DNA of 64,000 bases from Parasphingopyxis sp. CP4 (GTDB taxonomy: Bacteria > Pseudomonadota > Alphaproteobacteria > Sphingomonadales > Sphingomonadaceae). Made by a program: the position numbers and the translations under genes. The DNA is taken from positions 2,544,001 through 2,608,000 of the forward strand of contig NZ_CP051130.1 in the NCBI RefSeq assembly GCF_013378055.1, given 5' to 3'. Under the pieces are notes generated by a model, which did not search any database, was not told the DNA's origin, and was given only the letters and a program-made list of their open reading frames with translations. Shown here in pieces: positions 8,991 through 15,903 of the stretch (position 1 is the first letter of the stretch; each line of letters starts with the position of its first letter).

Positions 8991-9974
8991 CTAGAGTAGC
9001 GCTTTGAGATTTTCGGACAAGGCAATTGCGCTGGTCAAGGCGGCTTCAACACGCCCTTGGACGCACCAATCTCCACAGGCGGCGAGTTGGGTGTCTGGAT
9101 CTATCAACGCCGCTGGTCCTTCGCGTTTTGGCAGATTGGCATAGAGCCAGCGGTGAACGGCGATATGCGCCGCGCTCGACAGATCATGCCCGCTGATCCG
9201 GCTGGCTTCAGACAGCAAATGCGCCTGCACAGCATCGTGATCATCTTCAATATGGGCGTCGGCCCATGCATTGGTGGAATGGACGAGCAATGACGGTGCC
9301 GTGTCGCGTCCCGGCTTGGCACTATTCACCGACATCCAGCTTATGTCTGCTCCTCCGACATGGGCGGCGTCCCAGTCGAAGGGTAGCGGACCATCAAATC
9401 CGAGCATCAGCGCAAAGCAGGCGCGCATCTCCGCCCCGGCGATCGCGCTGTGATGCGCAAATTCTGGCGGCAGCAGCGCGGCGCTTTGCGGTGCGGGAGC
9501 AGTTGAGACTAACCAGTCGAACGCGCCAAGGCTTTCACCGTCGCCATCGGTCAGCGTCCAGTAATCGCCGTTGCGGCTGACCGAATCAATCAGTGTCGCG
9601 AGCCTGATATCGAGTCCGGCTGCAAGGTGTTTCGCCACCGCATTCATTTTTGGCGCGCCAACATAGTGCGGACGGGTGCTATCCCACTGCCAATGGGCGG
9701 TCTGCTCGGCGCCGATGAACTCCGCAAAGCGCGCGTCCCACCGCATGACGATTCCAGATTCAATCAGTGGCGCAAGAAACCTCTGGAACGGCTCGGTTAG
9801 CGCTGTGAAGAACTGAGCGCCATGATCGAACTGCCAGGGATCGGCATAGCGGGTGGCCATGCGGCCGCCGACACCGCGGGCTTTTTCAAAGACTGTAATG
9901 TCAGCCTGTTCGCGCAGCGAATGAGCGAGCGCCAGCCCGGCAAGACCGGCACCTGCAATTGCGATTTTCGTCAT
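8991..9974 (-). CDS. Renalase-like NAD(P)/FAD-dependent oxidoreductase
   Basis: A 327-residue flavoprotein. The N-terminal Rossmann motif IAGAGLAGLALAHSL and the renalase/amine-oxidase signature VFEKARGVGGRMATR with FDHGAQFFTA are clear, and the C-terminal FAD motif is represented by LAACGDWCVQGRVEAALTSA. Length and motifs fit bacterial renalase-type oxidases, which oxidise dihydro-isomers of nicotinamide nucleotides; the exact substrate here is inferred. GAGG lies just before the ATG. The gene is convergent with the SnoaL-like gene and stands alone. Confidence 0.88.
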   Translation of the reverse strand: MTKIAIAGAGLAGLALAHSLREQADITVFEKARGVGGRMATRYADPWQFDHGAQFFTALTEPFQRFLAPLIESGIVMRWDARFAEFIGAEQTAHWQWDSTRPHYVGAPKMNAVAKHLAAGLDIRLATLIDSVSRNGDYWTLTDGDGESLGAFDWLVSTAPAPQSAALLPPEFAHHSAIAGAEMRACFALMLGFDGPLPFDWDAAHVGGADISWMSVNSAKPGRDTAPSLLVHSTNAWADAHIEDDHDAVQAHLLSEASRISGHDLSSAAHIAVHRWLYANLPKREGPAALIDPDTQLAACGDWCVQGRVEAALTSAIALSENLKALL

Positions 9975-10052
9975 GCCTCAGTCCGTAACGCCTCGCATGG
10001 ACGCCGGGAAGCAGAGAGATGGTTTTCTGATTTGGATGCCCCAAAAGAAAAT

Positions 10053-10078
10053 GGGAGCTGATCCGAAGATCAGCTCCC
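10053..10078 (-). terminator. Strong terminator hairpin, minus strand
   Basis: A perfect 11-bp inverted repeat GGGAGCTGATC / GATCAGCTCCC with a 4-base loop, followed on the minus strand by ATTTTCTTTTGG. It lies upstream of the renalase-like gene, so it must end a minus-strand transcript coming from higher coordinates. No gene ends close to it: the nearest is the cupin gene, whose stop is about 430 bp away. Confidence 0.8.
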
Positions 10079-10440
10079 ACTGCGCCGAGCGCCGGGGTCG
10101 GATCGCCCGAAGGCTTTCCATTCCGCGCTCAAGCACGGCAGACAGTTTTGATATCCGAAAACATCTCTGCTGTCCTAGGTGGTTTTCCGCTTAATCGCCT
10201 TGTCTTCGCTTGCACGATGACGGTGCGTTTAATCTTCCAAACACCCCGCTTTCCCTTCCATCCTGCTTTGCTTGCGCTCCACATTCTTTCCAGTTCTGCG
10301 GTCTCCAGTTCTTGCTTCGGTCGTTGCCTTCCGTCGCTTTCCCTTTCGACAAATGAAAAGTGTCACGGCTTTCCGAGTCGCGCCAAGCGAAAAGTGACAT
10401 GGAATTAGGAGGATATCGGGGATAACTTTTTAACCCCATG
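10053..10440 (-). ncRNA. Candidate non-coding RNA or long 3' UTR
   Basis: The 535-bp gap 9975-10509 has no convincing protein gene, yet ends on the minus strand in a strong terminator at 10053-10078. The minus strand of 10100-10400 is markedly purine-rich, unlike neighbouring coding DNA, and contains direct repeats of AGAACTGGA (within 10270-10310). GGGGTTAAAAAGTTATCCCC near 10418-10437 can form a small hairpin at the far end. Short open frames exist but have no ribosome site. It may be an independent small RNA or the 3' UTR of the cupin gene; it did not match 6S, RNase P or SRP RNA motifs known to me. Confidence 0.3.
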
Positions 10441-10509
10441 ATTCACTTCGACAAAATCATGTGAGATTCCGTGTTGCTGCATCGTCTTTTGCGCAGCATT
10501 TCGAACGAA

Positions 10510-10953
10510 TCACTGATTCCCCGGACTCCAATCTGGTGCCGCGAGGGTGAATCCCTCAAATGCGAATCCAGGAACGACCACGCAGCTGACGAGGCAATAG
10601 CCGCAGGTGGCGGACAAAGGTTCGGCCGCCTGCCACATATCAGGTGGTACGACTGCCTGGGGCATTTCACCGTTGCCAATATTCGATCCCAACCGAACTG
10701 TTTCGGTTTTGCTGTTTCCGTCTTCGGCCATATGCAAGGTAAGCGGGTCACCTCCATGCCACAGCCAGATCTCGGTTGCATCGACCCGGTGCCAATGAGA
10801 TCGTTCGCCAGCTGCCAACAGGAAGTGGATTGCGGTACCGGCAGCTCGTTCCTGACCCTTCGCCTCGGCCCGCCATGTTTCGCGATACCACCCGCCTTCG
10901 GGATGTGGTGCCAGATCAAGTGCCGTGCATATCGCCCTTGCCGTTTCGTTCAT
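10510..10953 (-). CDS. Cupin DUF985 family protein
   Basis: A 147-residue single-domain cupin. The DUF985 hallmarks are visible: LAPHPEGGWYRETWR at the N-terminus, GTAIHFLLAAGERSHWHRVDATEIWLWHGGDPL in the first cupin motif, and QAVVPPDMWQAAEP followed by GYCLVSCVVVPGFAFEGFTL in the second. The family is related to plant At3g21360-like and yeast YML079w cupins; no reaction has been firmly assigned. GAGG precedes the ATG. The gene lies divergent to the rhodanese-like gene. Confidence 0.9.
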   Translation of the reverse strand: MNETARAICTALDLAPHPEGGWYRETWRAEAKGQERAAGTAIHFLLAAGERSHWHRVDATEIWLWHGGDPLTLHMAEDGNSKTETVRLGSNIGNGEMPQAVVPPDMWQAAEPLSATCGYCLVSCVVVPGFAFEGFTLAAPDWSPGNQ

Positions 10954-11044
10954 GGATCGTGCCTCGGTTGCGTTCAGGCTTTGCTCATATTGGCTCAGTC
11001 AATGCCCTAGCCGGGTCGCGCCACGATGCCAAAGGAGCTTGGCA

Positions 11045-11608
11045 ATGGCGGCGTCAGTATCATTTTTGGGGCGCGCGATTTGCGCAGCTGCATTGTTCGC
11101 GACGGCAACGTCGCTTTCCGCCCAAGGTTCATCGTCAGCTAATAATCCGCAAATCGATTTTCCTGCCTTTGTCGCCATGGCTGCAACGGTCCAGGAAATT
11201 CGCGAATCTCATCTGCTTGGTCTGACGGACTTTCAGGCGATGGCGGCCAGGCCCGACACCCTCCTTCTTGATGCGCGGTCAGCAGAAGCATTTCGTGCGG
11301 GCCATATAGAAGGTGCGGTTAACCTCCCTTTGCCGGATTTCACCGCGGGCAGCCTTGCCGATGTCATCGGACCAGATAGCAATCGCCCAATCTTGATCTA
11401 CTGCAACAATAATTTTGTGAACGATGTTGCGCCGGTTGTTCGCAAGGCAGTGTCACTGGCACTGAACATCCAAACAATGATCAATCTGCATGGCTACGGC
11501 TATGCCAATGTTTTCGAATTGGCGGATGCGGTCGACCTGACCGATCCGACCGTTCGGTGGGTCGCTTTGCCTGACATTGGCGGGGGTTCAATAGACGGAG
11601 CGAAGTAA
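11045..11608 (+). CDS. Exported rhodanese-like protein
   Basis: A 187-residue protein with a signal peptide (MAASVSFLGRAICAAALFATATSLSAQ, cleavage after SAQ) and a rhodanese domain: LLLDARSAEAFRAGHIEGAVNLPLPDF, then PILIYCNNNFVNDVAPVVRKAVSLAL, which holds the catalytic cysteine. The loop after Cys (NNNFVND) lacks the Arg of the classic CxxxxR loop, so sulfurtransferase activity is doubtful and a phosphatase-like or binding role is possible. Start at 11045 is set by AGGAG eight bases upstream; longer in-frame starts have none. It directly precedes the repeat-protein locus and may belong to it, perhaps as a periplasmic redox or sulfur partner; that link is only positional. Confidence 0.8.
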   Translation: MAASVSFLGRAICAAALFATATSLSAQGSSSANNPQIDFPAFVAMAATVQEIRESHLLGLTDFQAMAARPDTLLLDARSAEAFRAGHIEGAVNLPLPDFTAGSLADVIGPDSNRPILIYCNNNFVNDVAPVVRKAVSLALNIQTMINLHGYGYANVFELADAVDLTDPTVRWVALPDIGGGSIDGAK

Positions 11609-11667
11609 CTGCCCCGCCCTTCCAATGTCACCTATCAACCCAGCAATGAAAAGCGAGGAAATCCACC

Positions 11668-11775
11668 ATGTTGCGAACCGTTATCATTAAATCATTGTCC
11701 TTTGACAGTGCACCGATCGAAGGTTACATCCTCCACCCGGGCGCGTGTAATATTATTTTGGGGAGGGGCAAATGA
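11668..11775 (+). CDS. Small ORF coupled to the first repeat protein
   Basis: A 35-residue frame from ATG 11668, preceded by GAGG at the right distance, that ends in TGA overlapping the ATG of the following gene (ATGA). The peptide starts MLRTVIIKSLSFDSAPIEG and has no recognised family. The overlap suggests either a leader peptide that couples translation to the repeat protein or coincidence; the stretch also contains a promoter-like TTGACA (11702), which would argue against it being translated. Confidence 0.3.
   Translation: MLRTVIIKSLSFDSAPIEGYILHPGACNIILGRGK
11702..11730 (+). promoter_or_regulatory. Possible promoter of the repeat-protein genes
   Basis: A perfect -35 hexamer TTGACA (11702-11707) is followed after 17 bp by TACATC (11725-11730), a weak -10. 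An AT-rich stretch TAATATTATT lies at 11748-11757. It would start transcription shortly before the first repeat-protein gene. Moderate to low confidence because the -10 is poor. Confidence 0.35.
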
Positions 11776-12482
11776 GCAAGAAGCTCGATCGCAGGTCATT
11801 CTTACGGCGTGTAGGCGCTGCAGCTAGTGTAGGGGCTCTTGGCGTTGTGGCTGGTGCCCCGGCGCGCGCTTTTCAGATTACCGACAGTGATACAGGTCGG
11901 AACGCTGACCCGATTGGTCGCGGCAGGGGAACCGGAGTCACTGATAGTGATACTGGTCGCAACGCCGATCCGGTAGGCCGGGGCCGAGGGCGCACCGGCG
12001 TTACTGATAGTGATACGGGCCGCAATGCCGATCCAGTTGGCAACGGTCGCGGAGGCGGGCGTTCAGGAATTACAGATAGCGATACTGGTAGCTATGCCGA
12101 TCCGGCTGGCAATGGCCGCGGAGGCGGACGTTCCGGCATTACGGACAGCGATACCGGTAGCTATGCCGATCCGGCAGGCAATGGTCGCGGTGGACGGCGT
12201 TCAGGAGTGACCGACAGTGATACGGGCAGCTATGCCGATCCCGCCGGCAATGGACGTGGCAGCACAGGCTGCACGGACAGCGATGGTGGCCGCAATGCCG
12301 ATCCGGGTGGCCGTGGGCGTCGTTGCGGACGGACTGGCTATACCGATGCTGATAGCGGAAGCATGGCTGATCCAGGTGGTCGCGGTCGTGGTCCACGGCG
12401 CAACTATCGCACAGGCGTCACCGATGCCGATTCGGGCTCGACTCGGGATTCGGCCGGTTACGGACGCGGCACTGACAATTAG
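11772..12482 (+). CDS. Tat-exported tandem-repeat protein 1 (nine TDSDxG repeats)
   Basis: A 236-residue protein. Residues 1-33 are a twin-arginine signal (DRRSFLRRVG, hydrophobic GAAASVGALGVVAG, cleavage after ARA). The rest is nine tandem units of about 20-26 residues with consensus T-D-S-D-T-G-x-x-A-D-P-x-G-x-G-R-G plus a variable linker (units begin near residues 37, 57, 78, 101, 124, 147, 168, 191 and 217). The D-x-D-x-G-x-x-x-D spacing recalls calcium-binding loops, and the GRG part is strongly basic. Units four and five are nearly identical in DNA, while others differ mainly at silent positions, pointing to duplication followed by selection on the protein. GGGGAGGGG precedes the ATG. 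Function unknown; probably a substrate of the cupin-4 oxygenase encoded downstream. Confidence 0.85.
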   Translation: MSKKLDRRSFLRRVGAAASVGALGVVAGAPARAFQITDSDTGRNADPIGRGRGTGVTDSDTGRNADPVGRGRGRTGVTDSDTGRNADPVGNGRGGGRSGITDSDTGSYADPAGNGRGGGRSGITDSDTGSYADPAGNGRGGRRSGVTDSDTGSYADPAGNGRGSTGCTDSDGGRNADPGGRGRRCGRTGYTDADSGSMADPGGRGRGPRRNYRTGVTDADSGSTRDSAGYGRGTDN

Positions 12483-12578
12483 ACCTAGCTCGGAGATCTG
12501 ACCGACGGTTTTGCCATTTGCTGTCGGATGACCAGGTTGCAATGAATGGCAATAGTACATCCTTGAAGGGGAATGTTT

Positions 12579-12839
12579 GTGAGTAAGAAACTGGATCGCC
12601 GCTCTTTCATGCGGCGCGTTGGCGTAACGGCCGGCATCGGCGCACTGGGCGTCATCACGGGTACGCGCGTTGCGCATGCACAGGTGACTGACAGCGACAC
12701 CGGCAGAAATTCGGATCCCGTTGGCGGTGGCCGCGGAAGCAGCGACCGTGGCGGTAACGGCCGGCGTTGCAGCGATGATGACGCTGGTGGTCGGGCTGAC
12801 CCAGGCGGAAGTGGTCGCAGCTGCAGCGACAGCGATTAG
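12579..12839 (+). CDS. Tat-exported tandem-repeat protein 2 (short paralogue)
   Basis: An 86-residue paralogue of the preceding gene product. The GTG at 12579 is chosen because GAAGGGG lies eight bases before it and the resulting N-terminus (MSKKLDRRSFMRRVG) matches the sister protein exactly; an ATG two codons upstream sits too close to the site. After the Tat signal (cleavage after VAHA) come one full unit (TDSDTGRNSDPVGGGRG), a degenerate second unit (SDDDAGGRADPGGSGRS) and the beginning of a third ending SDSD. It has two cysteines flanking the second unit. It may be a shorter active copy or a decaying one. Confidence 0.75.
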   Translation: MSKKLDRRSFMRRVGVTAGIGALGVITGTRVAHAQVTDSDTGRNSDPVGGGRGSSDRGGNGRRCSDDDAGGRADPGGSGRSCSDSD

Positions 12840-12998
12840 TGCATATTCCGGTATTCGACGCGGCTGAGGCTCTGTCGGTTACCGGGAATAGTGCTGGCTG
12901 CCTAGCAATCAGCACAAGGGCGGGGCGCGTTCACATGACGTGAATGTCGCCCCGCGCCCATATTGGGCCGCGATAATTTGATCTGAGGGGAAAATGCA

Positions 12999-13694
12999 AT
13001 GTCTTCGAAATTCAATCGCCGATCATTTCTGAGTCGGGTTGGTGCCAGTGCCAGTATCGGTGCGCTCGGATTGGTAACCGGCGCTTGCGACCAGCTTGGG
13101 CTGGGCGGAGACGATAGCGAATCCAGCGGTACAGATCCCAGTGATGATGTCGCCGGCGAGGGCGCGGGTGCCGCAGGCAGTACCGGTGAATCCGGTTCGG
13201 CGGGATCTTCTGAAAACGGATCCGCAGGCGAAGAGCCTCGGACGAGCGGCCTCACTGACAGCGACAGCGGCGCAAGTGCCGATCCCGCAGGCAATGGCCG
13301 CGGTGGGCCAGCCAATGGTTCTAATACCAATAACCGAAGCGGCGTTACCGATAGCGATGGTGGTTCCAATGCCGATCCAGTCGGCAATGGCCGGGGCGGC
13401 AATCGCGGTGGCATAACCGACAGCGACGTTGGCACGAATGCCGATCCTGTCGGTCAGGGCCGCGGCGGAAGCGGCGGCAATCGTGGCGGCGGAATGACCG
13501 ACACCGACACCGGTGCGAGCGCCGATCCTGTCGGTCAGGGGCGCCGTGAAAATACCGGCATTACCGATCGTGACACTGGCGCTAGCGCTGACCCACTAAA
13601 TGGCGGTCGTGGTGGTCCCGGCAGCACGCGTGGTGTGACTGACAGTGATATCGGTCCGAATGCGGATCCGATCGGCCAAGGCCGCGGCAACTAG
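12999..13694 (+). CDS. Tat-signal lipoprotein with six TDSDxG repeats
   Basis: A 231-residue paralogue. The signal has a twin-arginine motif (NRRSFLSRVG) and a lipobox LVTGAC with Cys at residue 30, so it is probably a membrane-anchored lipoprotein, unlike the two upstream paralogues. A Ser/Gly/Glu-rich linker (residues 31-82) leads to six repeats of the T-D-S-D-x-G-x-x-A-D-P-x-G-x-G-R-G type (LTDSDSGASADPAGNGRG, VTDSDGGSNADPVGNGRG and others). Motif Asp and Gly positions are kept while linkers vary. GAGGGG precedes the ATG. The gene ends about 90 bp before the cupin-4 gene on the same strand. Confidence 0.85.
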   Translation: MSSKFNRRSFLSRVGASASIGALGLVTGACDQLGLGGDDSESSGTDPSDDVAGEGAGAAGSTGESGSAGSSENGSAGEEPRTSGLTDSDSGASADPAGNGRGGPANGSNTNNRSGVTDSDGGSNADPVGNGRGGNRGGITDSDVGTNADPVGQGRGGSGGNRGGGMTDTDTGASADPVGQGRRENTGITDRDTGASADPLNGGRGGPGSTRGVTDSDIGPNADPIGQGRGN

Positions 13695-13783
13695 GCACTA
13701 CCGACTTCATTTTGAGACAGATCAAGGTGCTGGTTCTGCCGGCGCCTTACTGTCTGGCTATCTAACCCCTGCGGAAAACCATC

Positions 13784-14995
13784 ATGCACAAATATGATCC
13801 GACGAAAGATCTGCCAACTGTTGCAGCGGACGCGCTCACACGGGTTCTCGATCCGATAGACCCGAGCGATTTTTTTACGGAAGTATTCGAGGAGCGGCAC
13901 CATCTGATCGCTCGCGGAGAGCCGGATCGGTATTCAGATCTCGTTTCTGTCGACGTACTCGACGCCTTTATCGCTGATGGCCAGTTGTTTGATGGCCAGA
14001 TCGATGCGACCCGGGCTGAACCGCGCATCACGCGTGATGCCTTTACGTTAGACAATAATGAGATTGATCGCAGCGCGCTGCTTCGCCTGTATCAGGATCA
14101 TGCGACAATCATCGCTCCGCATCTTCACAGCTATCACAAACCGCTCGGTGATTTCGTTCGCGCGCTGGAGCCGGTCTTCAGCGCGTCCGTGCAGACGAAT
14201 ATCTATCTGACGCCACCGGGTGCGAAGGGCTTTCGCACCCATTATGACAATCACGATGTCTTCGTGATGCAGGTGTCGGGCACCAAAAGCTGGCGGATTT
14301 ATGACGAACCAGTCGGCAAACCGTTTCGCGGCGAGGGGTTTGAGCCGGGTGTTCATGAAGTCGGAGACCCTACGGACGAATTCGTCCTGAGCGCCGGTGA
14401 CACTGTCTATATCCCGCGCGGTATGATGCATGATGCCGATGCGCATGATGAAGAGGCATCGCTGCACATCACCCTGGGCCTTGTCACCAAGACATGGGCC
14501 GATGTCGTTCTCGAGGCGATCTCCAAGGCCGCCGTGGAAACCGATGACCTGCGCCGGGCACTGCCGCCGGGCTATGCCAACAGCAATTTCGAACGCGGCC
14601 CGGCACGCGAGCAGTTTCGCGAATTTGTCAAAGAGCTTGCCGAAAAGGCCGAGTTTGACGAACCGCTCGATATCCTGGCTGACGATTATGTGAAATCGCG
14701 CACGCCGGATATGGCAGGCATCATTCGCTACGCCTCCGATCCGATCAAGGACGACCAGATGTACGAGGTCAATGACAATGGCCTGTATCGTCTTATCGAG
14801 GATGAAGAGAGCGGTGAGTTTGCTGTCGTAACGCGTGGCGGTGCCAGTGAGTTTGTCGGGACCAAGCGCAAGGCGTTTGATCGAGCCATGGATGGCGAGA
14901 ATTTCAAGAAGGCCGATCTTCCCGAGATTGAAGACGCTGATGCCGTTGATCTGATTCGGCGCCTCTTGTCGCGCGGATTAATCCGGCCGCTCTAA
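13784..14995 (+). CDS. JmjC/cupin-4 2-oxoglutarate oxygenase, ribosomal-oxygenase type
   Basis: A 403-residue Fe(II)/2-oxoglutarate-dependent oxygenase of the cupin-4 group that includes E. coli YcfD/RoxA (which hydroxylates an Arg of ribosomal protein L16) and human MINA53/NO66. The active site is complete: H153-Y-D155 within GFRTHYDNHDVFVMQVSGTK and the distal His216 in YIPRGMMHDADAHDE, with SLHITLGL closing the barrel. The TNIYLTPPGAKGF stretch before the metal site is typical. The roughly 170-residue C-terminal part is helical with a winged-helix-like end (DAVDLIRRLLSRGLI), as in the family. No signal peptide, so it acts in the cytoplasm before export. Because it follows three Tat-exported repeat proteins rich in conserved Asp and Arg, it probably modifies those; a ribosomal substrate is the alternative. 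Confidence 0.9.
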   Translation: MHKYDPTKDLPTVAADALTRVLDPIDPSDFFTEVFEERHHLIARGEPDRYSDLVSVDVLDAFIADGQLFDGQIDATRAEPRITRDAFTLDNNEIDRSALLRLYQDHATIIAPHLHSYHKPLGDFVRALEPVFSASVQTNIYLTPPGAKGFRTHYDNHDVFVMQVSGTKSWRIYDEPVGKPFRGEGFEPGVHEVGDPTDEFVLSAGDTVYIPRGMMHDADAHDEEASLHITLGLVTKTWADVVLEAISKAAVETDDLRRALPPGYANSNFERGPAREQFREFVKELAEKAEFDEPLDILADDYVKSRTPDMAGIIRYASDPIKDDQMYEVNDNGLYRLIEDEESGEFAVVTRGGASEFVGTKRKAFDRAMDGENFKKADLPEIEDADAVDLIRRLLSRGLIRPL

Positions 14996-15732
14996 GCCAT
15001 TGCTAACATAAGGCCGCGTGCCAGATAGATCAGTCCGATCAGGCTGACGATCCACCGTGTCCAGCCAAGAAAAATGGCGTCCGACATTTTGTCGAGTACG
15101 GCTTTGCCTGTCCGGGTGCCCAACATTGTCACAGGGATTGCCAGCAGAATCGCTATCCAAGGGAGCGTCTCGCTATCTGCGGCGAAGATCATTGCTCCGC
15201 CATAAACGATGATCTTGGCGAGATGCGCGAAGACCTGAGTAAACGCCTTGGTCGCAACGATCTGATGTCGCGTTAATGTTGTGCGCACGAAGAAGATATC
15301 CAGCAACGGGCCGGCCACGCCGGCGACGAGATTGGTTCCGGTTACCAGCAATCCGGACGCGAAGGCATGGAAGGGTCGTCGTGCGTCCAGGGCAAAGCGC
15401 TTGGCTGGCAGCCAAACTGATAGACCGACGAGACCGAGCGCGATGAAAACAACCGGGCGCGGTGGAACAAAGGCCAAGCCTGTAAATATCAGCGCCGCGA
15501 TCAGCGCAGCGAGAGCATACCAGCCGATAATCGACCAGACGATGTCTGCTCGATTGAGCCACGCGCGCCAGCCATTCGACACAATCTGGATGATCCCATG
15601 GGTCACAAAAGCCGCGCTGATCGGAAGCAGCAGGACGAGCGCGCCCATCAGCACCATTCCGCCCGCCATGCCGAAAATACCTGAAAGTAGCGCTGTGAAG
15701 AATGCAATCAGCGGGAGCAGGACGGCAAGCAT
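14992..15732 (-). CDS. TauE/SafE-family (TSUP) membrane permease
   Basis: A 246-residue integral membrane protein with about eight hydrophobic helices. The N-terminal repeat FFTALLSGIFGMAGGMVLMGAL carries the family's conserved glycine-rich turn, and a related GTNLVAGVAGPLLDIFFV motif opens the second half, giving the typical internal duplication. TSUP proteins transport sulfonates, sulfite/sulfoacetate or other organic anions; the substrate here is not known. The stop overlaps the cupin-4 stop by 4 bp in a convergent arrangement, so there is no separate terminator between them. Confidence 0.9.
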   Translation of the reverse strand: MLAVLLPLIAFFTALLSGIFGMAGGMVLMGALVLLLPISAAFVTHGIIQIVSNGWRAWLNRADIVWSIIGWYALAALIAALIFTGLAFVPPRPVVFIALGLVGLSVWLPAKRFALDARRPFHAFASGLLVTGTNLVAGVAGPLLDIFFVRTTLTRHQIVATKAFTQVFAHLAKIIVYGGAMIFAADSETLPWIAILLAIPVTMLGTRTGKAVLDKMSDAIFLGWTRWIVSLIGLIYLARGLMLAMA

Positions 15733-15779
15733 GCCGGGCTGATACCGCGATAGCCGGTGCTTGGCTATTGGGCGCGGGC

Positions 15780-15788
15780 GGGGGGGGG
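15780..15788. repeat. Nine-G homopolymer in a divergent promoter region
   Basis: Nine consecutive G residues lie 48 bp upstream of the TauE-like start (as C9 on its strand) and 116 bp before the exported methyltransferase gene. Homopolymers of this length can slip during replication and alter promoter spacing. It may also be an assembly artefact. Confidence 0.5.
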
Positions 15789-15903
15789 TGTTCGTCGAAG
15801 CGCGATGGCACTCGAAACCTGCATCATGATGTTGGTCGAAACCCTATTGCCTTGCACTCGCGCCACGCCGCAGTCAGGCTGCCATTGATAAGGGGACAAT
15901 ACC

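Noticed and set aside
10148-10439. Short open frames on both strands in the gap after the renalase-like gene
   Set aside because: They overlap each other, lack ribosome sites and have unusual residue composition; a non-coding RNA is the better explanation.
11880-12480. Possible CRISPR array from regularly repeated DNA
   Set aside because: The repeats are in frame, encode conserved amino acids with silent differences, and have no unique spacers of constant length.
13784-14995. Lysine demethylase function for the JmjC protein
   Set aside because: Sequence around the metal site is that of the cupin-4/ribosomal oxygenase group, which hydroxylates Arg or His; bacteria have no histone substrates.
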